NCBI GenBank assembly: GCA_963828625.1
Contig: CAWHEX010000011.1
Location: 248,001-312,000, forward strand
Origin: PALSA-894 sp963828625
GTDB lineage: Bacteria > Pseudomonadota > Alphaproteobacteria > Rhizobiales > Xanthobacteraceae
Length of the DNA: 64,000 nt
Direction of reading: 5' to 3'
A program made the translations under genes and the position numbers. Positions 37,095 to 46,818 of this stretch are shown one piece after another. Position 1 is the first letter of the stretch; each line of letters begins with the position of its first letter. The notes below the pieces were generated by a model, which worked only from the letters and a program-made list of their open reading frames with translations, did not search any database and was not told where the DNA came from.

Positions 37095-38041
37095 ATGGAT
37101 CGGGGAACTGAAAAAGTGCGCGTGGGCAAATCGCGCGTGGAAGTTTGCCGGCTCGGGTTCGGGTCGGCACCGCTCGGCGGATTGCTGCGCGAGACCTCCG
37201 AGCAGGATGCCACGTCCGCGGTCGCGGCCGCGCGCGAAGCCGGGCTTTCGTATTTCGACACCGCGCCTCAATACGGCGGTGGATTATCCGAGCAGCGGCT
37301 TGGACACGCGCTGCAGAATGTGAAGCGCGACGACATCGTCGTATCGACCAAGATTGGAAAGCTCATTGTTCCGCTCGCCGCTGCGTCGGCGCCGTCCATC
37401 TTCGTCGGGGCGCCGCCGCATGAGATCGTCTACGACTACTCGTACGACGGCGTGCGCCGGTCGCTCGACGCAAGCCTCAAGCGCCTGAACCTCAGTCGCG
37501 TCGATATCCTGCTGATCCACGACGTGAACCGGAAGTATCACGGGGAGCGCGTCCACGAACGCTGCGAGGAAGCAATCGCGGGTGCCTGCAAGGCGCTCGT
37601 CGAAATGCGCCAACAGGGTATGATCGGCGCATTCGGTCCCGCCACGAAGGACCTCGATATCGCGTGCGCCATCGTGAAGCGGGTCGACGTGGACTGCGTG
37701 ATGGTTCCGGCGCGCCTTACGCTGCTCGATCAATCCGCGCGCGCGGAGTTCCGTTCGATTCCGGCATTCTGGCAACGGGCGCGGTGCCGGGCGCGACGTA
37801 CGATTACCAGCCCGCAAGCGCCGAGATGCTGGGACGCGTCCGCGTGATCGAGGCGCATTGCGCCGCGTTCGGTGTTCCGCTGCCGGCGGCGGCGCTGCAA
37901 TTCCCGCTGCGGTTTCCGGAAGTTGCGAGCGTCGTCACCGGAATGCGTTCGGCCGCCGAGGTGCAGGCCAATCTCGCATCGATGCGCTACCCGATACCGG
38001 AAGAGTTCTGGTCCGGCGTGATGAGCGAGCGGCCGGCGTAA
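37095..38041 (+). pseudogene. Aldo/keto reductase, internal deletion plus frame break
   Basis: The N-terminal part has LGFGSAPLGG, the catalytic Tyr-region FDTAPQYGGG, the Lys in VSTKIGKL and the His in ILLIHDVNRK, as in D-threo-aldose/L-fucose dehydrogenase-like reductases. After LLDQSARAEF near 37750 the homology jumps to PFDSGILATGAVPGATYDY in another frame. About 15 residues normally found between (the strand ending before xPFxSG) are missing, a deletion of roughly 45-50 bp. The C-terminus is otherwise complete to TAA 38041. This is either a real deletion, making an inactive gene, or an assembly collapse. It converges on the TAXI permease with a two-base gap. Confidence 0.75.
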
Positions 38042-38043
38042 GA

Positions 38044-40215
38044 CTACGCGGCTTTGCCGCCTGCCGCTTGTGCGGCCCGGTAGGCGGAATATTGCCGGAT
38101 CGCGACCGGGATTGCCATCGCAAGGCCGATCAGCGTCGCGGTGCGGCTCGGCGAGATCACCAAGATCGACGCGGCGCCAAGCCAAAACCGTTCCCAGTTT
38201 GGCAGGCGCGCGAGGCCGTAGCCGGTGAGTGTTATCGCGAGCATGACGACGCCAATGGCGCAGCCGATCGTCGTCTCGAAGAATTCCGCCCAGGTGAATC
38301 CCTTGGTGACCAGCAGCATCGAGGGCGAATACACGAAGACGAACGGCACGATCGCCTTGGCGAGACCCAGCCGAAAGGCCGTGTTGCCGGTCTTGAACGG
38401 ATCGGCGCCTGCCATGCTGGCGCCCGCATAGGCGGCGAGCGCGACCGGTGGCGTGATGTCGGCGAGCACGCCGTAATAAAAGACGAAGAAGTGCGAGACG
38501 AGCTGCGGCACGCCGAGCACCGCGAGCGCGGGCGCGGCGATCGTCACCATGATGAGATAGTTCGCCGTCGTCGGGATGCCGCAACCGAGCAGGACGCAGA
38601 CAATTGCTGTCATCACCAGGGTGAAGAACAGCGTCATCGCCTTGGCGTCGAACAGGCTCGCCGGCACGAAGCCGCCGAGCACCGTTGAAATGTCCGCCGC
38701 AGCCCCGGTGATGATGGTCGAGAGCTTGAAGCCGACGCCGGTCAGCGTGACGATGCCGATGATGATGCCGACACAGGCGGCCGCCGCGCCGACGCTGATC
38801 GCGTATTTGGCGCCCACCACGAAGGCATCGAGAATGTCGGCGAAGCGCGCCTTGCCGCCTTCGTCCCTCAGCACGAACCACGCCGATATGGCGATCGACG
38901 CGCCGATGATCGGAATGAGACCTTCCCATTCGGTGAGAATCTGGAGACGGATGGCAAGCGCAATCACGGCGACGAACGCGACCGCGACGACGCGGTTGCG
39001 GTTGGTGAGGCCGAGCACGATGCAGCCGGTGATGCCCCAGAACGCCGCGAGATACGGCGTGAAGTCGGAAAACAACACCATCAGCAGCACGGCGAGCGGC
39101 ATCGCGGTCGGCCAGTCGCGGCGAAGGACTTCGCGCGCGACCGGAAGTTCGGACCGCGGGAGGCCGCGCAGGCCATGCTTCTTGGCCTCGAAGTGGATCT
39201 GGCAGAACACGCCGAAGAAATGCATGAACGCCGGCACGATCGCCGCCACGACGATGGTCTGATAGGGGACGGCGAGATACTCGACCATCAGGAACGCCGC
39301 GGCGCCCATGATCGGCGGCGTGATCTGTCCGCCCGTTGCGGCGGCGGCTTCGACGGCGCCTGCAAAGTGTCGCGCATAGCCGATGCGGATCATCGCGGGA
39401 ATCGTAAGCGAACCGACCGTGACGGTGTTCGCGATCGACGAGCCGGAAATCATGCCGAACAGTCCCGAGCCGAAGATCGAGACCTTGGCGGGCCCGCCCG
39501 AGAAGCGGCCGGTCAGCGCGGTGGCGAGGTCGATGAAGAAGCGGCCGAGCCCGACGCGCGTCGCCAGCACGCCAAACAGCACGTAGTGGAAAACGTACGT
39601 CGCGACCACACCAAGCGCGATGCCGAAGATGCCCTGACTCGTGAGATAGAGGTGATTGACGACGCTTTTCCACGTATTGCCGGGATGCGCGAGAATGCCC
39701 GGCAGCGAGGGACCGTAGAGCGCGTAGACGATCAGTACGACCGCAATGATCGGAAGCGGCCAGCCGACGCTGCGGCGTGTCGCCTCGAGCAGCACCACGA
39801 TCATCACTGTGCCCATGATCCAGTCGATCGGGTCGGGATTGCCGACGCGGAACTGAAGATCGTGGAAGACGTACGGAACGTAGAGGCTGGTGATGACCGC
39901 CGCGATACAGCAGAGCCAGTCGATGATGCTGATGCCGAGCGGCGTCAGGACGCCCGCAACCGGCGGCCTCGCGTTACCCTTCTGGTTCCAGGAGAAGACG
40001 AGAAAAATCAGGCCGAGAACGCAGGAGATATGAATGCCGCGATGGAGCGTTTCCTGCAGCAGACCGAAGCCGGCAGTGTAGTAGTGGAAGCACGACAGGC
40101 CGAACAGCGCGATCGCGACGATCCATCCGGCCGCCGGCAAAAGCGGCCGGAATCGCATTTCCGGATCGAGTTCGGCCTCGAGCTTCTGGATCTTGGCTTC
40201 GTCGAGCTCTGCCAC
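38044..40215 (-). CDS. TRAP transporter fused permease (4TM/12TM, TAXI type)
   Basis: 723 residues. DctQ-like and DctM-like parts are fused, the normal form in TAXI-TRAP systems. Motifs: ITPPIMGAAAFLMVEYL, GSGLFGMISGSSIANTVTVG (second half SGSSIANTV), GCGIPTTANYLIMV and DITPPVALAAYAGA. GTG 40215 is taken as start because the usual acidic leader (ELDEAKIQKLEAELDPEMRF) follows it; the frame is open through the upstream gene. It lies 29 bases after the TAXI binding-protein stop. Substrates of TAXI systems are mostly unknown (glutamate, 2-oxoglutarate in a few). Confidence 0.88.
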   Translation of the reverse strand: MAELDEAKIQKLEAELDPEMRFRPLLPAAGWIVAIALFGLSCFHYYTAGFGLLQETLHRGIHISCVLGLIFLVFSWNQKGNARPPVAGVLTPLGISIIDWLCCIAAVITSLYVPYVFHDLQFRVGNPDPIDWIMGTVMIVVLLEATRRSVGWPLPIIAVVLIVYALYGPSLPGILAHPGNTWKSVVNHLYLTSQGIFGIALGVVATYVFHYVLFGVLATRVGLGRFFIDLATALTGRFSGGPAKVSIFGSGLFGMISGSSIANTVTVGSLTIPAMIRIGYARHFAGAVEAAAATGGQITPPIMGAAAFLMVEYLAVPYQTIVVAAIVPAFMHFFGVFCQIHFEAKKHGLRGLPRSELPVAREVLRRDWPTAMPLAVLLMVLFSDFTPYLAAFWGITGCIVLGLTNRNRVVAVAFVAVIALAIRLQILTEWEGLIPIIGASIAISAWFVLRDEGGKARFADILDAFVVGAKYAISVGAAAACVGIIIGIVTLTGVGFKLSTIITGAAADISTVLGGFVPASLFDAKAMTLFFTLVMTAIVCVLLGCGIPTTANYLIMVTIAAPALAVLGVPQLVSHFFVFYYGVLADITPPVALAAYAGASMAGADPFKTGNTAFRLGLAKAIVPFVFVYSPSMLLVTKGFTWAEFFETTIGCAIGVVMLAITLTGYGLARLPNWERFWLGAASILVISPSRTATLIGLAMAIPVAIRQYSAYRAAQAAGGKAA

Positions 40216-40244
40216 AGCCGCTGCGCCCCCGCAGATCGTGGCGG

Positions 40245-41207
40245 CTACTTCACCAAGCCGATCTCCTTGTAGAACTTCTCCGATCCCGCATGCAGCGGAA
40301 TGCCGACGCCCTGCAGCGCGGTTTCCTTCTTGATGTCCTTGCCCTTCGCGTGGCCGGCGTCCATTGCGGCGCGGGTCTTGTCGCTCCACAGCGCTTTGGT
40401 GATCTCGTAAACCAGATCGTCCGGCTGCTTGGAGGTCGTGGTCCACTGCGCGCCGACCGCAAGCGTCTCGACGCCCTTCACGTCCTTGTAGGTGCCGTCG
40501 GGGATCTTGTCCTTGGCGAAGAACTTGTACTGCGCCATGATCTTCTCGCGCTCGGCGCCGTCGATCGGCAGAAGCTCGAAGCCGTTCGTCGCGGCAAGCT
40601 CCGACAGCGTGCCCTGCGGATAGCCGGTCGTCTGGAAATAGGCGTCGAGCGAGCCGTCCTTGAACTTCTCGGCCGACTGCACCTGCTTGAGGTATTCCGG
40701 CCGGATGTCCTTTTCCATCACGCCGTAGGCCGCGAGCAGCGCGCGCGCATTCACGATCGTGCCGGAGCCCGGCTCGTCGATCGAGACGCGCTTGCCCTTG
40801 AGGTCGGCGAGCGACTTGATGCCCGCGCCCTTCTTCACAACGATATGCACGCTCTCCGGATAGAGGTTGGCGATGACGCGCAATTCCTCGATCTTCGGCT
40901 TGCCCTCGTAGAGGCCGGTGGCGGTGTAGGCCCACGCATTGATGTCGGCCTGGCTGAAGCCGGACTCCATCGAGCCGCCGATGATGCCGTTCACGTTGGC
41001 GACCGAGCCGTTGGTGGCGACCGCGCTGACGTTGATCTTGTCGGTGGAAATCGCGTTCGCGATCATGCCGCCGACGGGGTAGTACGTGCCGCCCGTACCG
41101 CCCGTGCCGATGCGGAAAAAGCGCTGCTGCGCCCATGCGGGCATGCTCGCGAAGGCGCCCAGGCCGGCGCCGAGTGCGAGCGCCTGGCGGCGTGTGATGT
41201 AGGTCAT
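40245..41207 (-). CDS. TAXI-family TRAP transporter substrate-binding protein
   Basis: 320 residues with a signal peptide bearing a twin-arginine-like start (TRRQALALGAG, ending AWA-QQRF). The TAXI hallmark GTGGTGGTYYPVGG opens the mature domain. KGKRVSIDEPGSGT and DGSLDAYFQTTGYP, the two ligand-binding turns, are also family-typical. Periplasmic partner of the fused permease downstream. ATG 41207 is preceded by AGGGAGAA. Confidence 0.9.
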   Translation of the reverse strand: MTYITRRQALALGAGLGAFASMPAWAQQRFFRIGTGGTGGTYYPVGGMIANAISTDKINVSAVATNGSVANVNGIIGGSMESGFSQADINAWAYTATGLYEGKPKIEELRVIANLYPESVHIVVKKGAGIKSLADLKGKRVSIDEPGSGTIVNARALLAAYGVMEKDIRPEYLKQVQSAEKFKDGSLDAYFQTTGYPQGTLSELAATNGFELLPIDGAEREKIMAQYKFFAKDKIPDGTYKDVKGVETLAVGAQWTTTSKQPDDLVYEITKALWSDKTRAAMDAGHAKGKDIKKETALQGVGIPLHAGSEKFYKEIGLVK

Positions 41208-41378
41208 GTGAGTTCTCCCTCAAGGTCAAAGGTCACGGCTGCCCACAAGCCTGCCCTTGCGGGAACCGAATGTCTATCGGCGCCACGCAACGTCCTGCGC
41301 AAACCGGTCCGGAGAACGGTCGCTTTCCGGCCAAATCTTGAAGAAATCGCTGGGGCGCGCCGTTTGCCGCAGCGCCGG

Positions 41379-43700
41379 TCAGTTCGCCGCGTGCAGCGCC
41401 TGCCACACGCGCGAGGGCGTTGCCGGCATGTCGATGTGGCGCACACCCTTGTCGTGCAGCGCGTCCACGATGGCGTTGATCAGCGCTGGCGGCGCGCCGA
41501 CCGAGCCGGCTTCGCCCGCACCCTTCACGCCGAGTGGATTGGCCTTGCACGGCACGTTGCGCGTCGCGAACGAGAAGTTCGGCAGATGGTCCGCGCGCGG
41601 CATCGCGTAGTCCATGAAGCTGCCGGTAACGAGCTGGCCGGAATCGTCATCGTAGACGGTCTCCTCCAGCAACGCCTGACCGATGCCCTGCGCAACGCCA
41701 CCATGCACCTGGCCTTCCAGCATCATCGGATTGATCGTCACGCCGAAGTCATCGACCACGGTGTAGCGCAGGATCGTCGTGATGCCGCTGTCGGGATCGA
41801 CTTCGACCTCGGCGATGTGACAGCCGTTCGGGTACGTGGCGCCTGCCGGCGTTTGCACATGCGTGATGTCGAGGCCCGGCGTCATGCCGGGCGGCAGCTT
41901 CGCGGGATCGCTCGCGGCTTTGGCGACATCGAACAGGTCGACCTGGCGGTCCGTGCCGACGATGCGGAACTCGCCGTCGCCGTACTCGATGTCGACGGCT
42001 GACGCTTCCAGCAGGTTCGCGGCGATCTGCTTGCCCTTTTCGATGACCTTCAGCGATGCCTCGTGGATCGCCGAGCCGCCGACGGGGAGTGCGCGCGAGC
42101 CGCCGGTGAGGCCGCGCGGCGAGCGATCGCTGTCGCCGTATACGACGTCGACGCGATCCGCATCGACACCGAGCCGGTCGGAGATCATCTGCTTGTAGGC
42201 GGTGACAAGGCCGGTGCCGTATTCCTGATTGCCCATCACGAGATCGATGCGGTCACCTTTGAACTCGATGCCGGCGCTTTCCGGCATGCCGCCACCGCAA
42301 CGCTCGGTGTAGGTCGCCATGCCGATGCCGCGCAGCTTGCCGCGCTTCTTGCTCTCCTTCTTGCGGGCCTTGAATCCTTTCCAGTCCGCGTTCTCCATCG
42401 CGGCATCCATGATCTCCACGAACTCCCCACTGTCGAATGTGAGTTTGGTGGGTGATGTATAGGGGATCGCTTTCCTGGGAATGAGGTTGAGGCGGCGAAT
42501 CTTGTCCGGCGACATGTCGAGCTCGCGCGCGGCCGCGTCGACAAGGCGCTCGATAAGGTAAGAGGACTCCGGACGACCCGCGCCGCGATAGGCGCAGACC
42601 GGTACGGTGTTGGTACACACGCCCTTCACGTTGATGGCGATCGCGGGCGTCGTGTAGAGCCCCGAGATCAGGTCGGTCGAGCGGGTCGGCACGAATGCGC
42701 CAGCCGGCGAGAGATACGCGCCGATGTTCGCGATCAGCGACACGCGGATGCCGAGAAATTTGCCCTTCGCGTCCAGCGCCAGCTCGGCCTTCGTGAGATG
42801 ATCGCGGCCCTGATTGTCCGAAAGGAAGGCTTCCGAGCGGTCAGACTGCCAGCGCACCGGGCGCTTCAATTTTTCGGCAGCCCACACCACCAGCACCTGC
42901 TCCGGATAAACGAACGCCTTCATGCCGAAGCCGCCGCCGACGTTCGGCGGCGTGACCACGCGCAGCTTCTCCTTCGGAAGCTTGAGAACGGCCTCCGCCA
43001 TCGTGTCGCGCACGATGTGTGAGCCCTGCGTGGCGGTGTAGAGCACAGGGCGCTGTGCCGCGTCGTCCCAATCGCCGATGGCGTTGCGCGGCTCCATCGA
43101 ATTGCAGACGAGGCGATTATTGACGATCTCGATTTTGGTGACGTGCGCGGCTTTCGCGAATGCTGCGTCGGTCGCGGCGAAATCCGACGTGTCGTTGTCC
43201 CAGTCGAACACGAGGTTGCCGGGGATGCTGTCGAAGAGTTGCGGCGCGCCCTTGTCCAGCGCGGCGCGGCCATCGGTGACAGCAGGCAGCGACTCGTAGT
43301 CGATCTCGATGGCCTCGGCGGCATCCTGCGCCTGCGGCAGCGTCTCGGCGATAACGAGCGCGACCGGCTGGCCGAGATGGCGCACCTTGCCGATGGCGAG
43401 CGCGGGGCGCGGCGTGTCGTGACGCGGCTTGCCGTCGCGGCTGTTCAGTGGCGCGGTGCAGGGCAGGTCGCCGAGACCGTCGGCCTTCACGTCGTCGCCT
43501 GTGAGCACCAGCAGCACGCCGGGCATCGTCCGGGCGGCTGCCGTATCGATGCTGCGGATGTTGGCGTGCGCTACGCGGGCGCGCACCACATGGGCCTGCG
43601 CCATCCTGGGAAGCGAAATATCGTCGGTGTAGCGGCCTGTGCCGGTGATCAGGGTCTGGTCCTCGAAACGCCGCACGGGCTGGCCAACGCCGAATTTCAT
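41379..43700 (-). CDS. Xanthine-dehydrogenase-family molybdopterin-binding subunit (orphan large subunit 2)
   Basis: 773 residues, similar in plan to the protein at 27.9-30.3 kb: hammerhead start ITGTGRYTDDISLP, then VGGGFGMKAFV, CAYRGAGRPES and the catalytic-Glu loop GVKGAGEAG. No frame break. Again no Fe-S or FAD subunit sits beside it. It lies between a kdgD-like gene (upstream, 141 bases) and the TAXI-TRAP transporter (downstream, 171 bases), all on the minus strand, suggesting one catabolic unit. The substrate is unknown. Confidence 0.88.
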   Translation of the reverse strand: MKFGVGQPVRRFEDQTLITGTGRYTDDISLPRMAQAHVVRARVAHANIRSIDTAAARTMPGVLLVLTGDDVKADGLGDLPCTAPLNSRDGKPRHDTPRPALAIGKVRHLGQPVALVIAETLPQAQDAAEAIEIDYESLPAVTDGRAALDKGAPQLFDSIPGNLVFDWDNDTSDFAATDAAFAKAAHVTKIEIVNNRLVCNSMEPRNAIGDWDDAAQRPVLYTATQGSHIVRDTMAEAVLKLPKEKLRVVTPPNVGGGFGMKAFVYPEQVLVVWAAEKLKRPVRWQSDRSEAFLSDNQGRDHLTKAELALDAKGKFLGIRVSLIANIGAYLSPAGAFVPTRSTDLISGLYTTPAIAINVKGVCTNTVPVCAYRGAGRPESSYLIERLVDAAARELDMSPDKIRRLNLIPRKAIPYTSPTKLTFDSGEFVEIMDAAMENADWKGFKARKKESKKRGKLRGIGMATYTERCGGGMPESAGIEFKGDRIDLVMGNQEYGTGLVTAYKQMISDRLGVDADRVDVVYGDSDRSPRGLTGGSRALPVGGSAIHEASLKVIEKGKQIAANLLEASAVDIEYGDGEFRIVGTDRQVDLFDVAKAASDPAKLPPGMTPGLDITHVQTPAGATYPNGCHIAEVEVDPDSGITTILRYTVVDDFGVTINPMMLEGQVHGGVAQGIGQALLEETVYDDDSGQLVTGSFMDYAMPRADHLPNFSFATRNVPCKANPLGVKGAGEAGSVGAPPALINAIVDALHDKGVRHIDMPATPSRVWQALHAAN

Positions 43701-43793
43701 GATGACTTCCTCGATTGCAAAAACGGCCGTGTTCCGCGCGCTTCGCGGCGCACGTCCTGCCGGAAAGATGGGGTTTGGGTTCGTCTGCTGACA

Positions 43794-43811
43794 GGGCCGA
43801 TATTACGGCCC
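43794..43811 (-). other. Perfect small hairpin between kdgD-like gene and molybdenum-hydroxylase gene
   Basis: GGGCCG (43794-43799) and CGGCCC (43806-43811) flank a six-base loop ATATTA, about 30 bases after the kdgD-like stop on the minus strand. No T run follows, so termination is uncertain. Confidence 0.35.
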
Positions 43812-43841
43812 GCGATGCGGCGCTGCCAAGTCAGCCGTGGT

Positions 43842-44757
43842 TCAGTCCTGCGGCCCCAGCTTCTCGATCAGGCCTTGAGCTGGTCGATTTCTTCCGCCGT
43901 GCAATCGGACAGGGGAGGGCGCACCTTGCCGGCGCTTTGCCCGACGATGTCGGCACCCGCCTTCACGATGCTCACCGCATAGCCGGGTTGACGGGCGCGC
44001 AGGCGGACATACGGCACGAAGAAATCGCGCATCAGCGCATCGACGGTCGCGTCGTCGCGCGCATTGATGGCGGCGTGGAACTTGAGCGCGGTGCGCGGGA
44101 CGAAATTGAACACCGCCGACGAATAGGTGACGACGCCGGCCGCGCGGAATGCCGCCGCGTAGGTCTCGGCGGTCGGCATGCCGTTGATGAAGAGCAGACG
44201 GTCGCCGATCGCGGCGCGCGTTGCGGCGAGCAGTTCGAGATCGCCGACGCCATCCTTGAAGCCGATCAGGTTCGGGCAATCGGCGGCAAGCCGCGCGGTC
44301 GTCGTGGCGGCGAGGCGACAGTTCGCGCGGTTGTAGACGATGACGCCGAGCTTCGTTGCGCTGACAGATCGCCGTGATGTGCGCGCGCAGGCCTTCCTGC
44401 GACGCCTCGACCAGATAGGGCGGCATCAGCAGCAACCCGTCGGCACCGAGCCGTTCGGCCTCGCGCGCGTATTCGATCGCGGTGCGCGTACCGTAGCCGC
44501 AGCCCGCGATGACGGGCGTACGCCCACCGCAGGCCTTGCACCGCGGCATCGATCACGGCGCTGAACTCGGCCGGCGTGAGCGAGAAGAATTCGCCCGCGC
44601 CGCCCGCCATGAACAAAGCGGAGGACGGATAGTCCGACAGCCACTCCAGCCGCCGCGCGCAGGCTTTCGCGTCGAACTCGCCGCTCGCGTCGAAGTCGGT
44701 GAGTGGGAAGGAGAGCATCCCGCGTGGGACGGCGGCCTTCAATTCCTGCGGCGTCAT
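43842..44757 (-). CDS. kdgD: Dihydrodipicolinate-synthase-family protein, probably 5-dehydro-4-deoxyglucarate dehydratase (KdgD), three frame breaks
   Basis: (beta/alpha)8 Schiff-base lyase superfamily. The N-terminus MTPQELKAAVPRGMLSFPLT and FMAGGAGEFFSLTPAEF are KdgD-like. The Schiff-base Lys is in LIGFKDGVGDLE, and the C-terminal VSIVKAGADIVGQ...VRPPLSD is typical of KdgD. The reading frame changes three times: extra bases near 44533 (caagg before ACGGRTPVIAG) and near 44368 (before TKLGVIVYNRAN), and a missing base near 43876 (before LIEKLGPQD). All parts together give about 303 residues, the normal length. Three indels in 0.9 kb with complete conservation suggest sequence error. KdgD converts 5-keto-4-deoxyglucarate to 2-oxoglutarate semialdehyde. 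Confidence 0.78.
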
Positions 44758-44827
44758 GGCGCTGTGTTTCTCTCGGGAGGACAGGTCTTATAATGCATAA
44801 GGTTGCGCGGCAAAGAATGGGGGAACG

Positions 44828-45781
44828 ATGCGAAGCGTGCTGGCGGCTGGTTTCATGGTGTTCGCGTCGGCGGCGGCCGCGCAGGAGCCGTTCCCGAACA
44901 AGACCATCCGTATGTTGGTCGGCTTCCCAGCGGGCGGCCCAAGCGACGTGCCGGCACGCATCATCGCCGAGAAGCTGCGCGTCGCACTTGGCCAGCCGGT
45001 GATCGTCGAGAACAAGACCGGCGCGTCCGGCATGATCGCGCTCAACGACATGCTGGCGCAGCCGCGCGACGGACACACGCTGCTGCTGTGCTCGTACATC
45101 GATGCGATCAATCCGCTGCTCTACAAGAAGGTCGCCTACAAGCTCGAAGACGTCGCGCCGGTCTCGCTGATCCAGAAGGCCTATTACGCCTTCACGATTC
45201 CGGCCGACTATCCGGCGAGCGACCTGAAGGGCTTCGTCGCGCACGCGAAGACAAAGCCCGGCGCGCTGAATTACGGCAAGGTCGGCGCGGGCTCGGTCAC
45301 CGAACTGCTGGCGAAGCAGTTCGAGAAGGTCGCCGGCATCCAGATGACCGGCGTGACGTTCCGCGGCACCGGCCCCGCCATGCAGGAGATCGTGGCCGGG
45401 CGGCTCGACTTCATGGTCGGGCCGCTCGCCGTCACCATGCCGCTGCACGAGACGAAGAAGGTGAAGGTCATCGGCATGACCAGCCCGGAGCGGCTCGCGA
45501 TCGCGCCGGACGTGCCGACCCTGAAAGAGCAGGGGACCGATATCGTGAATTACGGCTGGTGGGGCGTGTGCGCCGCCTCCGGCACGCCGAAGCCGATCCT
45601 GGAGACACTGAACAAGCATGTCGGCGCGGCGGTCGCGTCGCCGGATTTCAAGACCGTGATCGAAAAGACCGGGGTGATCGCAGTCGCGTCCTCGATCGAT
45701 GAATTCGCCGCCATCATCGCCGACACCGCGAAGGAAGCCGGCACGATGATCCGCGAACTCGGCATCGAACAGCTCGACTGA
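44828..45781 (+). CDS. Bug/TctC-family substrate-binding protein
   Basis: 317 residues with a signal peptide ending SAAAAQEPFP. The mature start KTIRMLVGFPAGGPSDVPAR and NKTGASGMIALNDMLAQPRDG are Bug-family signatures. GGGGGAACG precedes ATG 44828. Divergent from the kdgD-like gene and followed by a second Bug gene 74 bases on. It differs clearly from that neighbour, so the pair is not a recent duplication. No TctA/TctB membrane genes are in the window. Confidence 0.9.
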   Translation: MRSVLAAGFMVFASAAAAQEPFPNKTIRMLVGFPAGGPSDVPARIIAEKLRVALGQPVIVENKTGASGMIALNDMLAQPRDGHTLLLCSYIDAINPLLYKKVAYKLEDVAPVSLIQKAYYAFTIPADYPASDLKGFVAHAKTKPGALNYGKVGAGSVTELLAKQFEKVAGIQMTGVTFRGTGPAMQEIVAGRLDFMVGPLAVTMPLHETKKVKVIGMTSPERLAIAPDVPTLKEQGTDIVNYGWWGVCAASGTPKPILETLNKHVGAAVASPDFKTVIEKTGVIAVASSIDEFAAIIADTAKEAGTMIRELGIEQLD

Positions 45782-45855
45782 CGCACTCGACACGCGGCCG
45801 CACGCCCGGCATGCTGAATCCCAAGCGCCTCCGAATGGCGCGTGGGAGAGATGCC

Positions 45856-46818
45856 ATGCTCAAGCTGGTAGCCGCATTGCTGGCGGCCTGCGTGCTCAGC
45901 GCGCCCGCCGCGGCGCAGGATTATCCGAACAAGCCGATCCGCATCATCGTGCCGTTCGGGCCCGGCGGCGGCGGCGACATCGTCGGACGCATCTTCGGGC
46001 AGGCGCTACAGGAGAAGCTCGGCCAGCCGGTCGTCATCGAGAACAAGCCGGGCGCCGCCGGTACGCTCGGCAATGAGCTCATCGCGCGCGCCGACAAGGA
46101 CGGATACACGATCGGCGTGATGACGGCGGGGCAGATCATCGCCGCCGCGATCAACAAGTCGCTGCGCTACGACACCGCGACGGCATTCGAGCCGCTCTCG
46201 ATGGTCGGGACCGCCAGCCTGATGCTCGTGGCGCGGCCGGATTTCCCCGCGAGCACTGTCGACGAGCTCATCGCGGCGGCGAAAGCCAGCCCCGGCAAGA
46301 TCAATGTCGCAAGCCCCGGCTTCGGCGCGACGCAGCACATGTCGGGAGAATTGTTCAAGCAGATGGCGGGCATCGACATGGTGTCGGTGCAGTTCCGCAC
46401 CACGCCGGAGGCAGTCACGGCGGTCCTCGGCAAACAGGTCGACGTGCTGTTCGATACCGTGCTGGCGGTGATCGGTCAGGTGCAGTCCGGGCAGCTCAAG
46501 GCCATTGCGGTCACCTCGAAGGACCGATTCCCGATCGTGCCGAACGTGCCGGCGATTGCCGAGTCGGGAGCGATGAAGAATTACAACGTGTCGACCTGGT
46601 ACGGGTTCTTCGGGCCGCGCGGGATTCCGCCGGAGGTCGTTGCCAAGCTGAACAAGGCGCTCAACGAGGCGCTGAAGGACGAAGCGGTACGCGACAAGCT
46701 GAGCAAGGCCGGCGTCACGGCGCAGGGTTCGACGCCGGAGGCGTTCGGCACGTTCATGGCGGACGAGCTGGCGCGCTGGAGCAAGGTGCGCGAGGCGGCG
46801 GGGATCGCGCAGCAGTAG
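45856..46818 (+). CDS. Bug/TctC-family substrate-binding protein
   Basis: 320 residues with a signal peptide ending PAAAAQDYPN. KPIRIIVPFGPGGGGDIVGR and NKPGAAGTLGNELIARADKDG mark the family. ATG 45856 is preferred (GGGAGAG seven bases upstream) over an upstream in-frame start at 45811. The stop TAG at 46816-46818 directly abuts the stop of the convergent HlyD-type gene. Confidence 0.9.
   Translation: MLKLVAALLAACVLSAPAAAQDYPNKPIRIIVPFGPGGGGDIVGRIFGQALQEKLGQPVVIENKPGAAGTLGNELIARADKDGYTIGVMTAGQIIAAAINKSLRYDTATAFEPLSMVGTASLMLVARPDFPASTVDELIAAAKASPGKINVASPGFGATQHMSGELFKQMAGIDMVSVQFRTTPEAVTAVLGKQVDVLFDTVLAVIGQVQSGQLKAIAVTSKDRFPIVPNVPAIAESGAMKNYNVSTWYGFFGPRGIPPEVVAKLNKALNEALKDEAVRDKLSKAGVTAQGSTPEAFGTFMADELARWSKVREAAGIAQQ

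Noticed and set aside
37745..37765. GTTCGATTCC, a match to a tRNA T-loop, inside the aldo/keto reductase.
   Set aside because: No acceptor, D or anticodon arms around it; it encodes the conserved FDSG of the reductase.
43794..43811. Intrinsic terminator after the kdgD-like gene.
   Set aside because: The stem is only six base pairs and no T tract follows; it is kept only as a hairpin.
44828..46818. Recent tandem duplication of Bug genes.
   Set aside because: The two proteins share only family motifs; their sequences differ throughout, so the adjacency is not a recent copy.
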